Shown here in pieces: positions 1 to 7,083 of a DNA stretch of 30,514 bases. Source of the DNA: JBAYJM01 sp041665065. GTDB taxonomy: Bacteria > Patescibacteriota > Patescibacteriia > 2-01-FULL-39-33. Made by a program: the position numbers and the translations under genes. The DNA is taken from contig JBAYJM010000016.1 in NCBI GenBank assembly GCA_041665065.1, positions 1-30,514 of the forward strand. The letters are read 5' to 3'. How positions within the stretch are numbered: the stretch's first letter is position 1; each line of letters begins with the position of its first letter. The notes beneath the pieces are model-generated. The model saw only the letters and a list, made by a program, of their open reading frames with translations. It did not search any database and was not told the origin of the DNA.

Positions 1-2
1 AA

Positions 3-383
3 AAACTTAATGAAAATCCAGAATCATCCTATGCTTATAGCTCATTTATCTGGGGCTGGAAAAAATTCAAGCTCTGGGCCTTTGATCCGGAAAGATTAAG
101 ACAGATGCCATATATTCATACATCGGCATTAATCAGGCGAGAGCACTTTCCGAGATTTGATTTATCCCTTAAAAAATTCCAGGATTGGGATTTATGGCTA
201 ACAATGCTTGAGCAAGGACATGAGGGAGTGTGGGTGGATGAAGTTTTATTTAGAGTCATGGCAAGCGGGACAATGAGTTCTTGGTTACCAAGCTTTGTAT
301 ATAAATTGCCATTTTTAAAAACCAAAAGCAAAGATAAGTATGAAAAAGCAATGGAAATTATTAAAGAAAAACACAAATTATGA
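3..383 (+). CDS. Glycosyltransferase family 2, C-terminal end (5' partial)
   Basis: The reading frame is open from base 3 to the TGA at 381-383, so this is the tail of a longer gene that starts before the window; the internal ATG at 105 is not its start. The visible 126 residues end with features typical of family 2 glycosyltransferases: a segment with FQDWDLWLTML resembling the ED-type catalytic-base region, followed by a predicted amphipathic or hydrophobic stretch and a lysine-rich tail. It would transfer a sugar from an activated donor during surface glycan assembly, which fits the polysaccharide genes downstream. The stop overlaps the next start as ATGA, suggesting translational coupling. 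Family assignment rests on the C-terminus only, because the DXD region is outside the window. Confidence 0.7.
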   Translation, partial: KLNENPESSYAYSSFIWGWKKFKLWAFDPERLRQMPYIHTSALIRREHFPRFDLSLKKFQDWDLWLTMLEQGHEGVWVDEVLFRVMASGTMSSWLPSFVYKLPFLKTKSKDKYEKAMEIIKEKHKL

Positions 384-1072
384 TGAGATTAAATAAATTT
401 TTAGCATTATCAGGAGTCGCCTCACGCAGAAAAGCGGATGAGCTCATTTCAGATGGAAAGATAAAAATTAATGGAAAAATCATTAAAGAATTGGGCGTAC
501 AAATTGATGAGAATAACGATACAATTGAATATGACCGAAAGATAATTAAAATAGAGGAAGAAAAAATTTACATTGCTTTAAATAAGCCTGTGGGCTATAT
601 CAGTAGCGCAGTCAGCTGGCAAGGCAAATCAGTATTAGAATTATTAAAATCAAAAGAAATTGATCAGCGAGTTTATCCTGTCGGCCGGCTCGATAAAGAT
701 AGTAGGGGACTGATTATTTTAACAAATGATGGCGACTTGGCATATAAGCTAACCCAGGCGAGATTTGAATATGAAAAAGAATACGAAGTTGAAATTAGTT
801 CGAATTTTAATACGGCAGATAGAGCCGTTTTAGAAAAATCCATGATTATTGACGGTAAAAGAGTCAGGGGAGTGGGCGTTAAAATTATGAGCGATAAAGT
901 GCTACGAATTATTTTAAAAGAGGGGATTAATCGCCAAATCAGAAAAATGCTCGGTAATCTGGGCTATGGCGTTTTGGACTTAAACAGAATAAGAATTAAT
1001 AAATTAAAATTGATTGACCTAAATCTTAAAGTTGGTGAGTGGAAAAAGGTTATAAAATCAGATATAATCTAA
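380..1072 (+). CDS. RsuA/RluB/RluF-family rRNA pseudouridine synthase
   Basis: A 230-residue protein with an N-terminal S4 RNA-binding domain (about residues 1-60, starting RLNKFLALSGVASRRKAD) and an RsuA-type catalytic domain. The catalytic aspartate is expected at residue 105 in the motif GRLDKDSRGL, and EGINRQIRKM and a closing GEW motif are also present. The GRLDKDS form and the last two motifs look most like RluF, but subfamily and target uridine cannot be fixed without alignment. It would isomerise a uridine in rRNA in the cytoplasm. Two ATGs lie in tandem at 380 and 383; the first overlaps the upstream stop as ATGA. It is an odd housekeeping gene inside a glycan cluster, which is common in compact genomes. 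Confidence 0.9.
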   Translation: MMRLNKFLALSGVASRRKADELISDGKIKINGKIIKELGVQIDENNDTIEYDRKIIKIEEEKIYIALNKPVGYISSAVSWQGKSVLELLKSKEIDQRVYPVGRLDKDSRGLIILTNDGDLAYKLTQARFEYEKEYEVEISSNFNTADRAVLEKSMIIDGKRVRGVGVKIMSDKVLRIILKEGINRQIRKMLGNLGYGVLDLNRIRINKLKLIDLNLKVGEWKKVIKSDII

Positions 1073-1076
1073 AAAT

Positions 1077-1598
1077 ATGCAAGATTTAACATTATTAGAA
1101 ATTGATCAGATAAGAAAGAGTGGCTATAGGCCCCAAGTTGTAGGCTGTTTTTTGAAAGATAAAAAAATACTTTTTGTTTATAAAAAAGAATATGATCTTT
1201 GGCAGCTTCCACAGGGGGGCATAGACAATAAAGAAATTATCGAAGATGCATTTTTTAGAGAAACTGGCGAGGAACTTGGTGATAAATTTTTAAAATCATG
1301 TGATAAAAACATTTTATTAGTTGGCGATGACAAAGTTGATTTTCCTTCAAGTACGCAAGGTGCTAGGGATTTAAAAGATGACCTAGGAGAAAAAATTTTT
1401 ATGAAAGGGAAATGCTATTTTTTTATCTGTTGTCAAGTTAATGACGATAAAATTGATATTTCAGACACGGAATTCGATGATTATAAATGGATATCATATG
1501 AAGAGGCAATAAATTTATGTAATAGCATATATCAAAAAGGAAAAAAACGCATAACTATAAAGGCCTTAAATCTATTAAAACAATCAGCGCTAATATAA
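1077..1598 (+). CDS. Nudix hydrolase, RppH-like
   Basis: A 173-residue Nudix protein. The Nudix box runs from the GG of LPQGGIDNKE through RETGEELG, matching G-x5-E-x7-RE-x2-EE-x-G with all metal-binding glutamates present. The preceding GYRPQVVG and WQLPQGGI match the RppH/NudH and diadenosine polyphosphate hydrolase branch, so the likely role is removal of pyrophosphate from the 5' end of mRNA or cleavage of dinucleoside polyphosphates. An insertion of about 25 residues after the box (around SSTQGARDLKDDLGEK) is longer than I expect for RppH. It starts 4 bp after the pseudouridine synthase stop and no Shine-Dalgarno is visible. Substrate is inferred, not shown. Confidence 0.85.
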   Translation: MQDLTLLEIDQIRKSGYRPQVVGCFLKDKKILFVYKKEYDLWQLPQGGIDNKEIIEDAFFRETGEELGDKFLKSCDKNILLVGDDKVDFPSSTQGARDLKDDLGEKIFMKGKCYFFICCQVNDDKIDISDTEFDDYKWISYEEAINLCNSIYQKGKKRITIKALNLLKQSALI

Positions 1599-1603
1599 TT
1601 ATT

Positions 1604-2407
1604 ATGAAAATTTCGATAGTCATAGTCTCTTGGAACGTAAAAGACCTGCTTCAAAAGTGCCTAAATTCAATTATTAATAATCCGCTCTATGAATTGACGG
1701 AGACTTTTGTGGTTGATAATGCCTCAAAAGACGGTTCTGCCGAGATGGTAAAAGAAAAATTTCCTCAAATCAATTTAATTGCCAGCGATAAAAATTTAGG
1801 ATTTGCCAAGGGAAACAATGTTGCCTTAAAAAAATGTACTGGGGATTATATTTTGTTTTTAAATCCGGACACGGAAATATTTACTGACACATTACAAAAA
1901 TCAGTGGAGTTTATGGCGCAAAATCCAAACTGTGGAATAATGGGATGTAAAATGCTTTATGGCGACAAGTCTTTTCAGCCATCGGTTAGAAGATTCCCAT
2001 CTTTATGGCCCATATTTTTAATGCTTATAAAAGCTCCGAAAATTTTCAAAAAAATAAAAGCAATTGACAGATATATGGCAACTGATTTTGATTATAATAA
2101 AGCCCAAGAAGTTGATCAGGTAATGGGCGCATATATGTTTGTTAAAAAAGAAGTAATAGATAGGGTCGGGGCCTTTGATGAAAGGTTTTTTTATTGGTTT
2201 GAGGAAGTGGATTTTTGCCTTAGGGTCAAAAAAGCCGGATTTAAAATTATGTATGATCCAAAAACAATAATTATCCATCATGGAGGTAAAAGTTTTGCTC
2301 AACAAAAAACCATCAACAATCAAAAAATCTTTTTTCAAAGCGCATTTAAGTATTTTATGAAAAATAACTTTACAAAAAAATATGGGGAAACTAAAGACAA
2401 TTCTTAA
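1604..2407 (+). CDS. Glycosyltransferase family 2 (rhamnosyltransferase-like)
   Basis: A 267-residue GT-A glycosyltransferase. It opens with the family 2 strand ISIVIVSWN, has DNASKDGS at about residues 38-45 for nucleotide binding, and NPDTE at 87-91 as the metal-binding DXD equivalent. Later come the acceptor-side GAYMFVKKE and the EEVDFCLRVKKAG motif holding the expected catalytic base. This arrangement is typical of WbbL-like rhamnosyltransferases, but donor and acceptor cannot be read from sequence. It probably adds a sugar to a lipid-linked oligosaccharide at the cytoplasmic membrane face. Its 3' end overlaps the methyltransferase gene by 26 bp. Confidence 0.88.
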   Translation: MKISIVIVSWNVKDLLQKCLNSIINNPLYELTETFVVDNASKDGSAEMVKEKFPQINLIASDKNLGFAKGNNVALKKCTGDYILFLNPDTEIFTDTLQKSVEFMAQNPNCGIMGCKMLYGDKSFQPSVRRFPSLWPIFLMLIKAPKIFKKIKAIDRYMATDFDYNKAQEVDQVMGAYMFVKKEVIDRVGAFDERFFYWFEEVDFCLRVKKAGFKIMYDPKTIIIHHGGKSFAQQKTINNQKIFFQSAFKYFMKNNFTKKYGETKDNS

Positions 2408-3107
2408 AAAAGCCAAGAGGAACGCCAAAATGATATTTTATGTTGGCAATGGCGTAGAATGCCCTTGTTGTGGAAAAAAATTTAAAAAGTTCATTGACAT
2501 TAGCGCAACAAGAAAAAATGCTATTTGTCCCAATTGCGATTCATACGAAAGGCATCGCCTTCTTTGGTTATTTTTAAAAAATAAGACTACGGTATTTAGT
2601 AAGCCCCAAAAAATGCTCCATATTGCTCCGGAACCGATGTTTCAAAAAAAGTTTAAAACAATGAAACATTTGGATTATATAAGCGCGGATTTGGATTCTC
2701 CTCTCGCAATGGTAAAAATGGATATAACCGATATTAAATATCCCAATAATACCTTTGATATGATTATTTGCAACCATGTTTTGGAGCACATTGTAGATGA
2801 ACAAAAGGCACTCAGTGAAATTAAGAGGGTGTTAAAGCCAAATGGTCAGGCAATATTGCAGGTCCCGGTTCATTCTGACTATTTACAAACTTATGAGGAC
2901 AACTCTATTATTTCTGAGGAGGGGAGATTAAAGGCATTTGGACAAAAAGATCATGTGAGAATTTATGGCCTTGATTATGCCGATAGATTTAAAAAATCAG
3001 ACATGGATATTAAAATTATTAAATATTGCAATGAATTTAATGAGGCAGACATTGCTAAATACGGCTTAAGGCGAGACGAGGAAATTCCTATTGCCACAAA
3101 AATATAA
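2382..3107 (+). CDS. Class I SAM-dependent methyltransferase with N-terminal zinc ribbon
   Basis: A 241-residue protein. A basic N-terminal helix is followed by a likely zinc ribbon: CPCC at residues 27-30 and CPNC at 49-52, the latter followed by the ERHRLLW segment seen in this methyltransferase group. The Rossmann part includes LHIAPEP, ISADLD, DMIICNHVLEHI and RVLKPNGQAILQVPV, corresponding to methyltransferase motifs I, II, post-II and III. It would transfer a methyl group from S-adenosylmethionine; in this glycan cluster a sugar or oligosaccharide acceptor is plausible but unproven. The chosen start gives a 26-bp overlap with the upstream gene. An alternative ATG at 2430 would remove the basic helix, which I think belongs to the family. 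Confidence 0.85.
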   Translation: MGKLKTILKKAKRNAKMIFYVGNGVECPCCGKKFKKFIDISATRKNAICPNCDSYERHRLLWLFLKNKTTVFSKPQKMLHIAPEPMFQKKFKTMKHLDYISADLDSPLAMVKMDITDIKYPNNTFDMIICNHVLEHIVDEQKALSEIKRVLKPNGQAILQVPVHSDYLQTYEDNSIISEEGRLKAFGQKDHVRIYGLDYADRFKKSDMDIKIIKYCNEFNEADIAKYGLRRDEEIPIATKI

Positions 3108-3109
3108 CT

Positions 3110-4399
3110 ATGATTTTATTTTTACTTTTTTTAATACTAGGCATTGCTGTTGCGATATCATATTTTGTTGGAAAAAATAAATTTTCACCAGCCAAGCTTT
3201 TTATTGCCTTATGGCTTATAGCCATCTCCATTTCCCAGCTTCGATTAAGCCCCAATGAATCGCCCTGGACAATCAAATTTTGGATTATTTTACTTTCATT
3301 TTTGGCCATATTTGTGATTTTCTTTATTTTATTTTCCAAAATATTTAACAAAAAAATTGGCAAAGTTACCGCAAATAACGAAAACCCCTCAAAAATATTT
3401 TTTGTAATTCTGATACTGATGACAGTTGCCAGCGTGATTGTAAATATCTATATATTTTTTAAATTTGGCACCTTGCCAATACTGTCTAGCCAGCCTGACA
3501 GCTTCCGCTTTGTAATTAATAGAAAATTGTTTGGATTATGGGAATACATTTCATTGCTTCCAAGGCTGGCCATACCATTTTCTGTTTTTTATCTATTAGT
3601 TTTCAAGCCCAAAAAGTGGGTAAAGGCGGCCTTAATTGCTAATATTATTGCCGGCTTTGCGGTTTTGTCTCTTTATACTTCGAGGCTGGTAATAATTTTC
3701 CCGATATTAATCTCTTATTTTTCCTATTTAATTTATAATTTAAAGGCTTTTAATTTTAGAAAGTTAGTTAGTGCCACCGTAGCCGTAATTGTAATAGTTT
3801 TAATAATCTCTGTTGCCATTCCAGCCTTCAGGCAATCCATAACATATCGCGATTATAATGATCCTAATGCGGAAAAAGATCCATTCACCTATATCTCAAA
3901 ACTATCGGGTTTAAAAGTGCCCAAGGAGCTTAATTTTATAGTTCCAATTTACATTATTCCAACATTTAACCTTCAAGCCATGATGAGGGCGGTTGATTTT
4001 TACAATGGATCAAACATTTATTATGGCCAATATACTTTATCTACCTTTAACCCAGGACTAAAATATATTGGGGCAAAATTTGATGTTAAAATACCGTTTA
4101 AAGATTTATTTTTGCCCTGGTGGGTAACTGCAACATATATGTTTAGCTGGTGGGCCGATTTCTGGTATTTGGGAATTCTGATCGCTGCCGGTTTTTTAGC
4201 CCTTGTTTTGTCATTTGTTTATTCTTACGCAACAAAAAAACCGAATTTCTTCAGTATTATTTTATTCTCATACTTTAGTTTTGTAACAATAATGACAATT
4301 TACACCAACTATTTCCAACGCTCAGAACTATATATAGATTTGGCTGTAATTATAATTTGTGCCCTTATTTTAAGATTAAGATTCTATAAACAAAGTTAG
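3110..4399 (+). CDS. Oligosaccharide repeat unit polymerase-like membrane protein (Wzy-like)
   Basis: A 429-residue, very hydrophobic protein with roughly ten or more membrane segments spread over its length and a larger outward loop around residues 240-345 containing RQSITYRDYNDPNAEKDP. This layout, and the early FSPAKLFIALWLIAISISQLRLS segment, resemble O-antigen or capsule polymerases of the oligosaccharide repeat unit polymerase type, which link lipid-carried repeat units on the outer face of the membrane. These proteins have low sequence conservation, so the call relies on topology and on location at the end of a glycosyltransferase cluster. It starts 2 bp after the methyltransferase stop. 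It could instead be another multi-spanning glycan enzyme. Confidence 0.6.
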   Translation: MILFLLFLILGIAVAISYFVGKNKFSPAKLFIALWLIAISISQLRLSPNESPWTIKFWIILLSFLAIFVIFFILFSKIFNKKIGKVTANNENPSKIFFVILILMTVASVIVNIYIFFKFGTLPILSSQPDSFRFVINRKLFGLWEYISLLPRLAIPFSVFYLLVFKPKKWVKAALIANIIAGFAVLSLYTSRLVIIFPILISYFSYLIYNLKAFNFRKLVSATVAVIVIVLIISVAIPAFRQSITYRDYNDPNAEKDPFTYISKLSGLKVPKELNFIVPIYIIPTFNLQAMMRAVDFYNGSNIYYGQYTLSTFNPGLKYIGAKFDVKIPFKDLFLPWWVTATYMFSWWADFWYLGILIAAGFLALVLSFVYSYATKKPNFFSIILFSYFSFVTIMTIYTNYFQRSELYIDLAVIIICALILRLRFYKQS

Positions 4400-4409
4400 T
4401 CAAGCTATC

Positions 4410-4475
4410 ATTCCCGCGGAGGCGGGAATCCAGTGTCCTTAAATTAATCTCTGGATCCTGGATCAAGTCCAGGAT
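4410..4475. repeat. Double palindromic intergenic repeat between convergent genes
   Basis: Two perfect 8-bp hairpins sit in the 94-bp gap between convergent genes: ATTCCCGC/GCGGGAAT (4410-4417, 4422-4429, loop GGAG) and ATCCTGGA/TCCAGGAT (4455-4462, 4468-4475, loop TCAAG). They are also joined by an outer inverted pair ATCCAG (4428-4433) and CTGGAT (4451-4456). Neither hairpin is followed by a T run on either strand, so it is not a clean intrinsic terminator. The CATTCCCGC..GCGGGAATCCAG form resembles dispersed intergenic palindromes known from many bacteria, suggesting a REP- or MITE-like element. No second copy is present in this window. Confidence 0.6.
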
Positions 4476-4493
4476 GGCAAAAAAGAAAGGGAA

Positions 4494-5441
4494 TTATGCT
4501 AAAATTTTACCGTTTAAATCCTCATAGCCTCTTAAAAAATCATCTGCATTCATTTCTTTTTTGCCCTCTAGTTGAAGTCGGTCTAATTTTAAAAAGTCTT
4601 CTCCGCAAGCTACAATCAACTCATTATTATTAATAATAATTTGCCCAGGACTCTTTTTAATATTTTTTTGTTTTAATATTTTAGTCGGAGGAAAGATTTT
4701 AATTCTTTTGCCATCTAGCATGGTCCATGTCCCTGGCCACGGATGAAAGGCATAGATTTTTCTTTTTATCTCCTGAGCAGACTTATTCCAATCGACTTTA
4801 GCATCTTCTTTGTTTATAATCCTGCAAAAGGTTGCCTGGTCATGATCCTGCTCTATCGGTTTAATCTCTCCATTAATAAATTTTATGGCGGAGCTAATAA
4901 GCAAATCAGTACTAAGATCTGCCAGTTTTTCATGAAGGATGTCGTTTGTTTCTTCTTCTGAGAGTTTTCTTTCAACTTGTGAAAGAATGGGACCGTGATC
5001 CATTTTTTCATCCATCAGCATAATTGTAACGCCAGTTTTTTCTTCTCCATTTAAAATTGCGCTTTGAACGGGTGAGGCACCTCGATATTTTGGCAAAAGA
5101 GAAGGATGAACATTAATTGCTCCATACCTAGCCACTTCCAAAATTTCTTTGGGAATAATTTGACCATAAGCGACAACAATCATCAAATCAGCCTTAAGTG
5201 TTTTTAGTTCACTGGCAATATTTATATCTGCCTTGAGCCTTTCTGGTTGAAAAATTTTAAAATCTTTTTCTAAAGCAATCTTTTTAACGGGGGATTGGAT
5301 TATTTCATGTTTTCGGCCCGATGGCTTATCAGATTGGGTTATGACCGCAACTACATCAAAACGGCCATCATTTATAATGGCATTTAGATAATGAGTGGAA
5401 AATTCAGGTGTTCCAACAAAAATTGTTTTGATTTTATCCAT
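4494..5441 (-). CDS. fmt: Methionyl-tRNA formyltransferase
   Basis: A 315-residue protein of normal length for Fmt. The N-terminal formyltransferase domain carries the catalytic residues N110, H112 and D148 in INVHPSLLPKYRGASP and MDEKMDHGPIL, matching the Asn/His/Asp triad of the E. coli enzyme. A C-terminal OB-like domain follows from about residue 210 (KIYAFHPWPGTW onward). It formylates the initiator methionyl-tRNA using 10-formyl-tetrahydrofolate. It lies 3 bp downstream of def in the same direction, the classic def-fmt pair, and is probably transcribed from the def promoter. Confidence 0.97.
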   Translation of the reverse strand: MDKIKTIFVGTPEFSTHYLNAIINDGRFDVVAVITQSDKPSGRKHEIIQSPVKKIALEKDFKIFQPERLKADINIASELKTLKADLMIVVAYGQIIPKEILEVARYGAINVHPSLLPKYRGASPVQSAILNGEEKTGVTIMLMDEKMDHGPILSQVERKLSEEETNDILHEKLADLSTDLLISSAIKFINGEIKPIEQDHDQATFCRIINKEDAKVDWNKSAQEIKRKIYAFHPWPGTWTMLDGKRIKIFPPTKILKQKNIKKSPGQIIINNNELIVACGEDFLKLDRLQLEGKKEMNADDFLRGYEDLNGKILA

Positions 5442-5444
5442 TGA

Positions 5445-5906
5445 TTATTTTAGCTCTGTTATATCTATAGCTTTATCTATAAATAAAATTCCATCCAAAT
5501 GATCAGCTTCGTGCTGGATTACTCTAGCTAGCAGGCCTTCTGCCGTTATTTTCTTTTGCTCACCGTTTTGGTCGATATATTTTAAAATTATCTTTTTATG
5601 CCTTTTTACCATGCCATATTTTAATGGCACAGAAAGGCAACCTTCTTCGCCCATTTCTTTGGCAAGAGATTTTCTCAAAAACTTTGGATTAAAAATAACC
5701 AAATCGCCATCCTTGTGCCTAATTACGACCAAGCGGATACTTTTTCCAATTTGAGGCGCAGCAAGACCAACGCCATCGCTTTTGTGCATGGTTTTTATCA
5801 TTTCAGGAATCAATTCTTGAATCTCTTTGGATTTAATTTCCCTTATCAGTAACTGAGCTGATTTTTTCCTTAAAATAGGATCTGGTATGGTTATAATTTT
5901 TAACAT
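5445..5906 (-). CDS. def: Peptide deformylase
   Basis: A 153-residue deformylase with all three signature motifs: GVGLAAPQIG at residues 45-54, EEGCLSVP with metal ligand C90, and QHEADH with H132, E133 and H136. It removes the formyl group from nascent proteins in the cytoplasm and is cotranscribed with fmt. The start at 5906 lies only about 3 nt after the transcription start predicted from a strong promoter (TTGACA, 17 bp, TATGAT), so the message is expected to be leaderless or nearly so; no Shine-Dalgarno is present. Confidence 0.97.
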   Translation of the reverse strand: MLKIITIPDPILRKKSAQLLIREIKSKEIQELIPEMIKTMHKSDGVGLAAPQIGKSIRLVVIRHKDGDLVIFNPKFLRKSLAKEMGEEGCLSVPLKYGMVKRHKKIILKYIDQNGEQKKITAEGLLARVIQHEADHLDGILFIDKAIDITELK

Positions 5907-5915
5907 ATGATTTAT

Positions 5916-5944
5916 ATCATATAATGTTTATGCACTTATGTCAA
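5916..5944 (-). promoter_or_regulatory. Sigma70-type promoter of def-fmt
   Basis: On the minus strand, TTGACA (5939-5944), a 17-bp spacer and TATGAT (5916-5921). The predicted transcription start near 5909 is almost at the def start codon (5906), implying a leaderless or near-leaderless mRNA. Confidence 0.75.
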
Positions 5945-5945
5945 T

Positions 5946-5973
5946 TTGAGTAATATCCTTATTCTGATATAAT
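5946..5973 (+). promoter_or_regulatory. Extended -10 promoter of the 94-residue ORF
   Basis: TTGAGT (5946-5951), a 16-bp spacer and TGA-TATAAT with the perfect -10 at 5968-5973. The predicted start falls at about 5980, the A of the start codon, so this mRNA is expected to be leaderless. It is back to back with the def promoter. Confidence 0.7.
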
Positions 5974-5979
5974 TCAACC

Positions 5980-6264
5980 ATGAATGAAGATAACGGATTT
6001 CAAAATTTAGGTTCAATTTTTGCCAATAGAAAGCAAGCAATAAAACCCCCCGCCTATCAGTGGCAGGATTTAGCTTTGCGGATAATCGGCGAACTCGGAA
6101 TCCCTGGCTTTAAAAGAAATTCAGTTTTTAAGGCTTGTAAAGATCACCCAAAAGAATTTATTGAGAGATGTTTAAATGATACGAAGGAGTTGTGCAAAAT
6201 AGGGGAGAGGTGGAAATATTTTTTTAAAATTGTTGAAGGTAAAGATCAAAAAAACGGCCAGTAG
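5980..6264 (+). CDS. Small hypothetical protein (94 aa)
   Basis: I do not recognise a named family. The protein has a low-complexity N-terminus and then a compact, probably helical domain from about residue 26 (YQWQDLALRIIGELGI) to 86, with conserved-looking WQDLA, two cysteines (FKACKDH, IERCLND) and a GERWKYFFK ending. No signal peptide or membrane segment is seen, so it should be cytoplasmic. It is preceded by an extended -10 promoter that predicts a leaderless mRNA, and its TAG stop lies inside the hairpin of an intrinsic terminator, so it is a single-gene unit. Small helical proteins of this kind occur widely in Patescibacteria, but function is unknown. Confidence 0.8.
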   Translation: MNEDNGFQNLGSIFANRKQAIKPPAYQWQDLALRIIGELGIPGFKRNSVFKACKDHPKEFIERCLNDTKELCKIGERWKYFFKIVEGKDQKNGQ

Positions 6265-6272
6265 GCCGTTTT
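6251..6272. terminator. Intrinsic terminator, probably bidirectional
   Basis: AAAACGGCC (6251-6259), loop AGTA, GGCCGTTTT (6264-6272). The A and T tracts flanking the GC core allow it to act for the 94-residue ORF on the plus strand and for the MEMO-like gene ending at 6279 on the minus strand. Confidence 0.85.
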
Positions 6273-6278
6273 AAAATA

Positions 6279-7070
6279 TTATTCTAACCGTAGATTTGCC
6301 ACCAAATATCCTACGCCAAACGGAGCTTCATAACTTAAAATTTCTGTCTTATAATTATAGTTATTTAAAACTCCAAGCAAGATCAAGATAGAACGCAGGC
6401 CGCATTCAGCGGCTTTTTCAATAAGCTTATGGTCTAAATTGATAATGGCCTGGCTATCAGCACCCTTAAGCAATTCTATTAATTTTTCATCAAATTCTTT
6501 ACCAGTAGAGTTAAATGGCAAAGGGGCTTTATCTGTCAAGCAGTGTGACAAGTCCCCAGAAGCGATTACAGCAATTCTCTTATCACTATCCATTGCTAAT
6601 TCCTTCAAACTTTTACCAAATTCAAAGTGTGATACATTATCCAAAAGCGAATAATAAATTGGAATAAGCGAAGTGCCCTCCAAGTGTCTAAGCAGAAAAT
6701 AAGCCGGTACGCCGATTCCATGATCCAATTCCTTATCAGAAATAATATTAATAGGCAATTTATTGTTTATTTTTTCTGAATTGGTCGACATTAATACCAT
6801 ATCGCCCTTAACATCAAACTTAGTTGCAAAATCACCAAACTCTTTAAAATTTATTTCAAAATGATCACTAACATTGACCGTAAAGGCATCAGGATTCACT
6901 TGTCCGTGAGGCGAGATAATTATTACAATATCGGGCTTAGACGCGTATAAGTCCTTTTCCAATTTTTCCATGGCGTCAACGGTTTTTTTTATCTGACTCG
7001 ATTTTTCCTTGCCGATTGTTGGAATAGCAACCGGAGGATGGGGCATAATTGCTGTAAATACTAAAGGCAT
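6279..7070 (-). CDS. MEMO/LigB-like metalloprotein (AmmeMemoRadiSam system protein B or class III extradiol dioxygenase fold)
   Basis: A 263-residue protein covering the whole of one domain. Potential metal ligands and active-site positions are H11 in MPHPP, H55 in ISPHGQ, H117 in LDHGIGVP, and D173/H176 in ASGDLSH. This set is shared by class III extradiol dioxygenases (LigB) and the MEMO1 family; the SPHG and SGDLSH forms favour the latter. Its biochemical role is not settled for the family, and the AMMECR1 and radical SAM partners of the AmmeMemoRadiSam system are not present nearby. It follows the secreted lysozyme-like gene by 13 bp and probably shares its transcript. Confidence 0.8.
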   Translation of the reverse strand: MPLVFTAIMPHPPVAIPTIGKEKSSQIKKTVDAMEKLEKDLYASKPDIVIIISPHGQVNPDAFTVNVSDHFEINFKEFGDFATKFDVKGDMVLMSTNSEKINNKLPINIISDKELDHGIGVPAYFLLRHLEGTSLIPIYYSLLDNVSHFEFGKSLKELAMDSDKRIAVIASGDLSHCLTDKAPLPFNSTGKEFDEKLIELLKGADSQAIINLDHKLIEKAAECGLRSILILLGVLNNYNYKTEILSYEAPFGVGYLVANLRLE

Positions 7071-7083
7071 ATTTTTAAATTAT

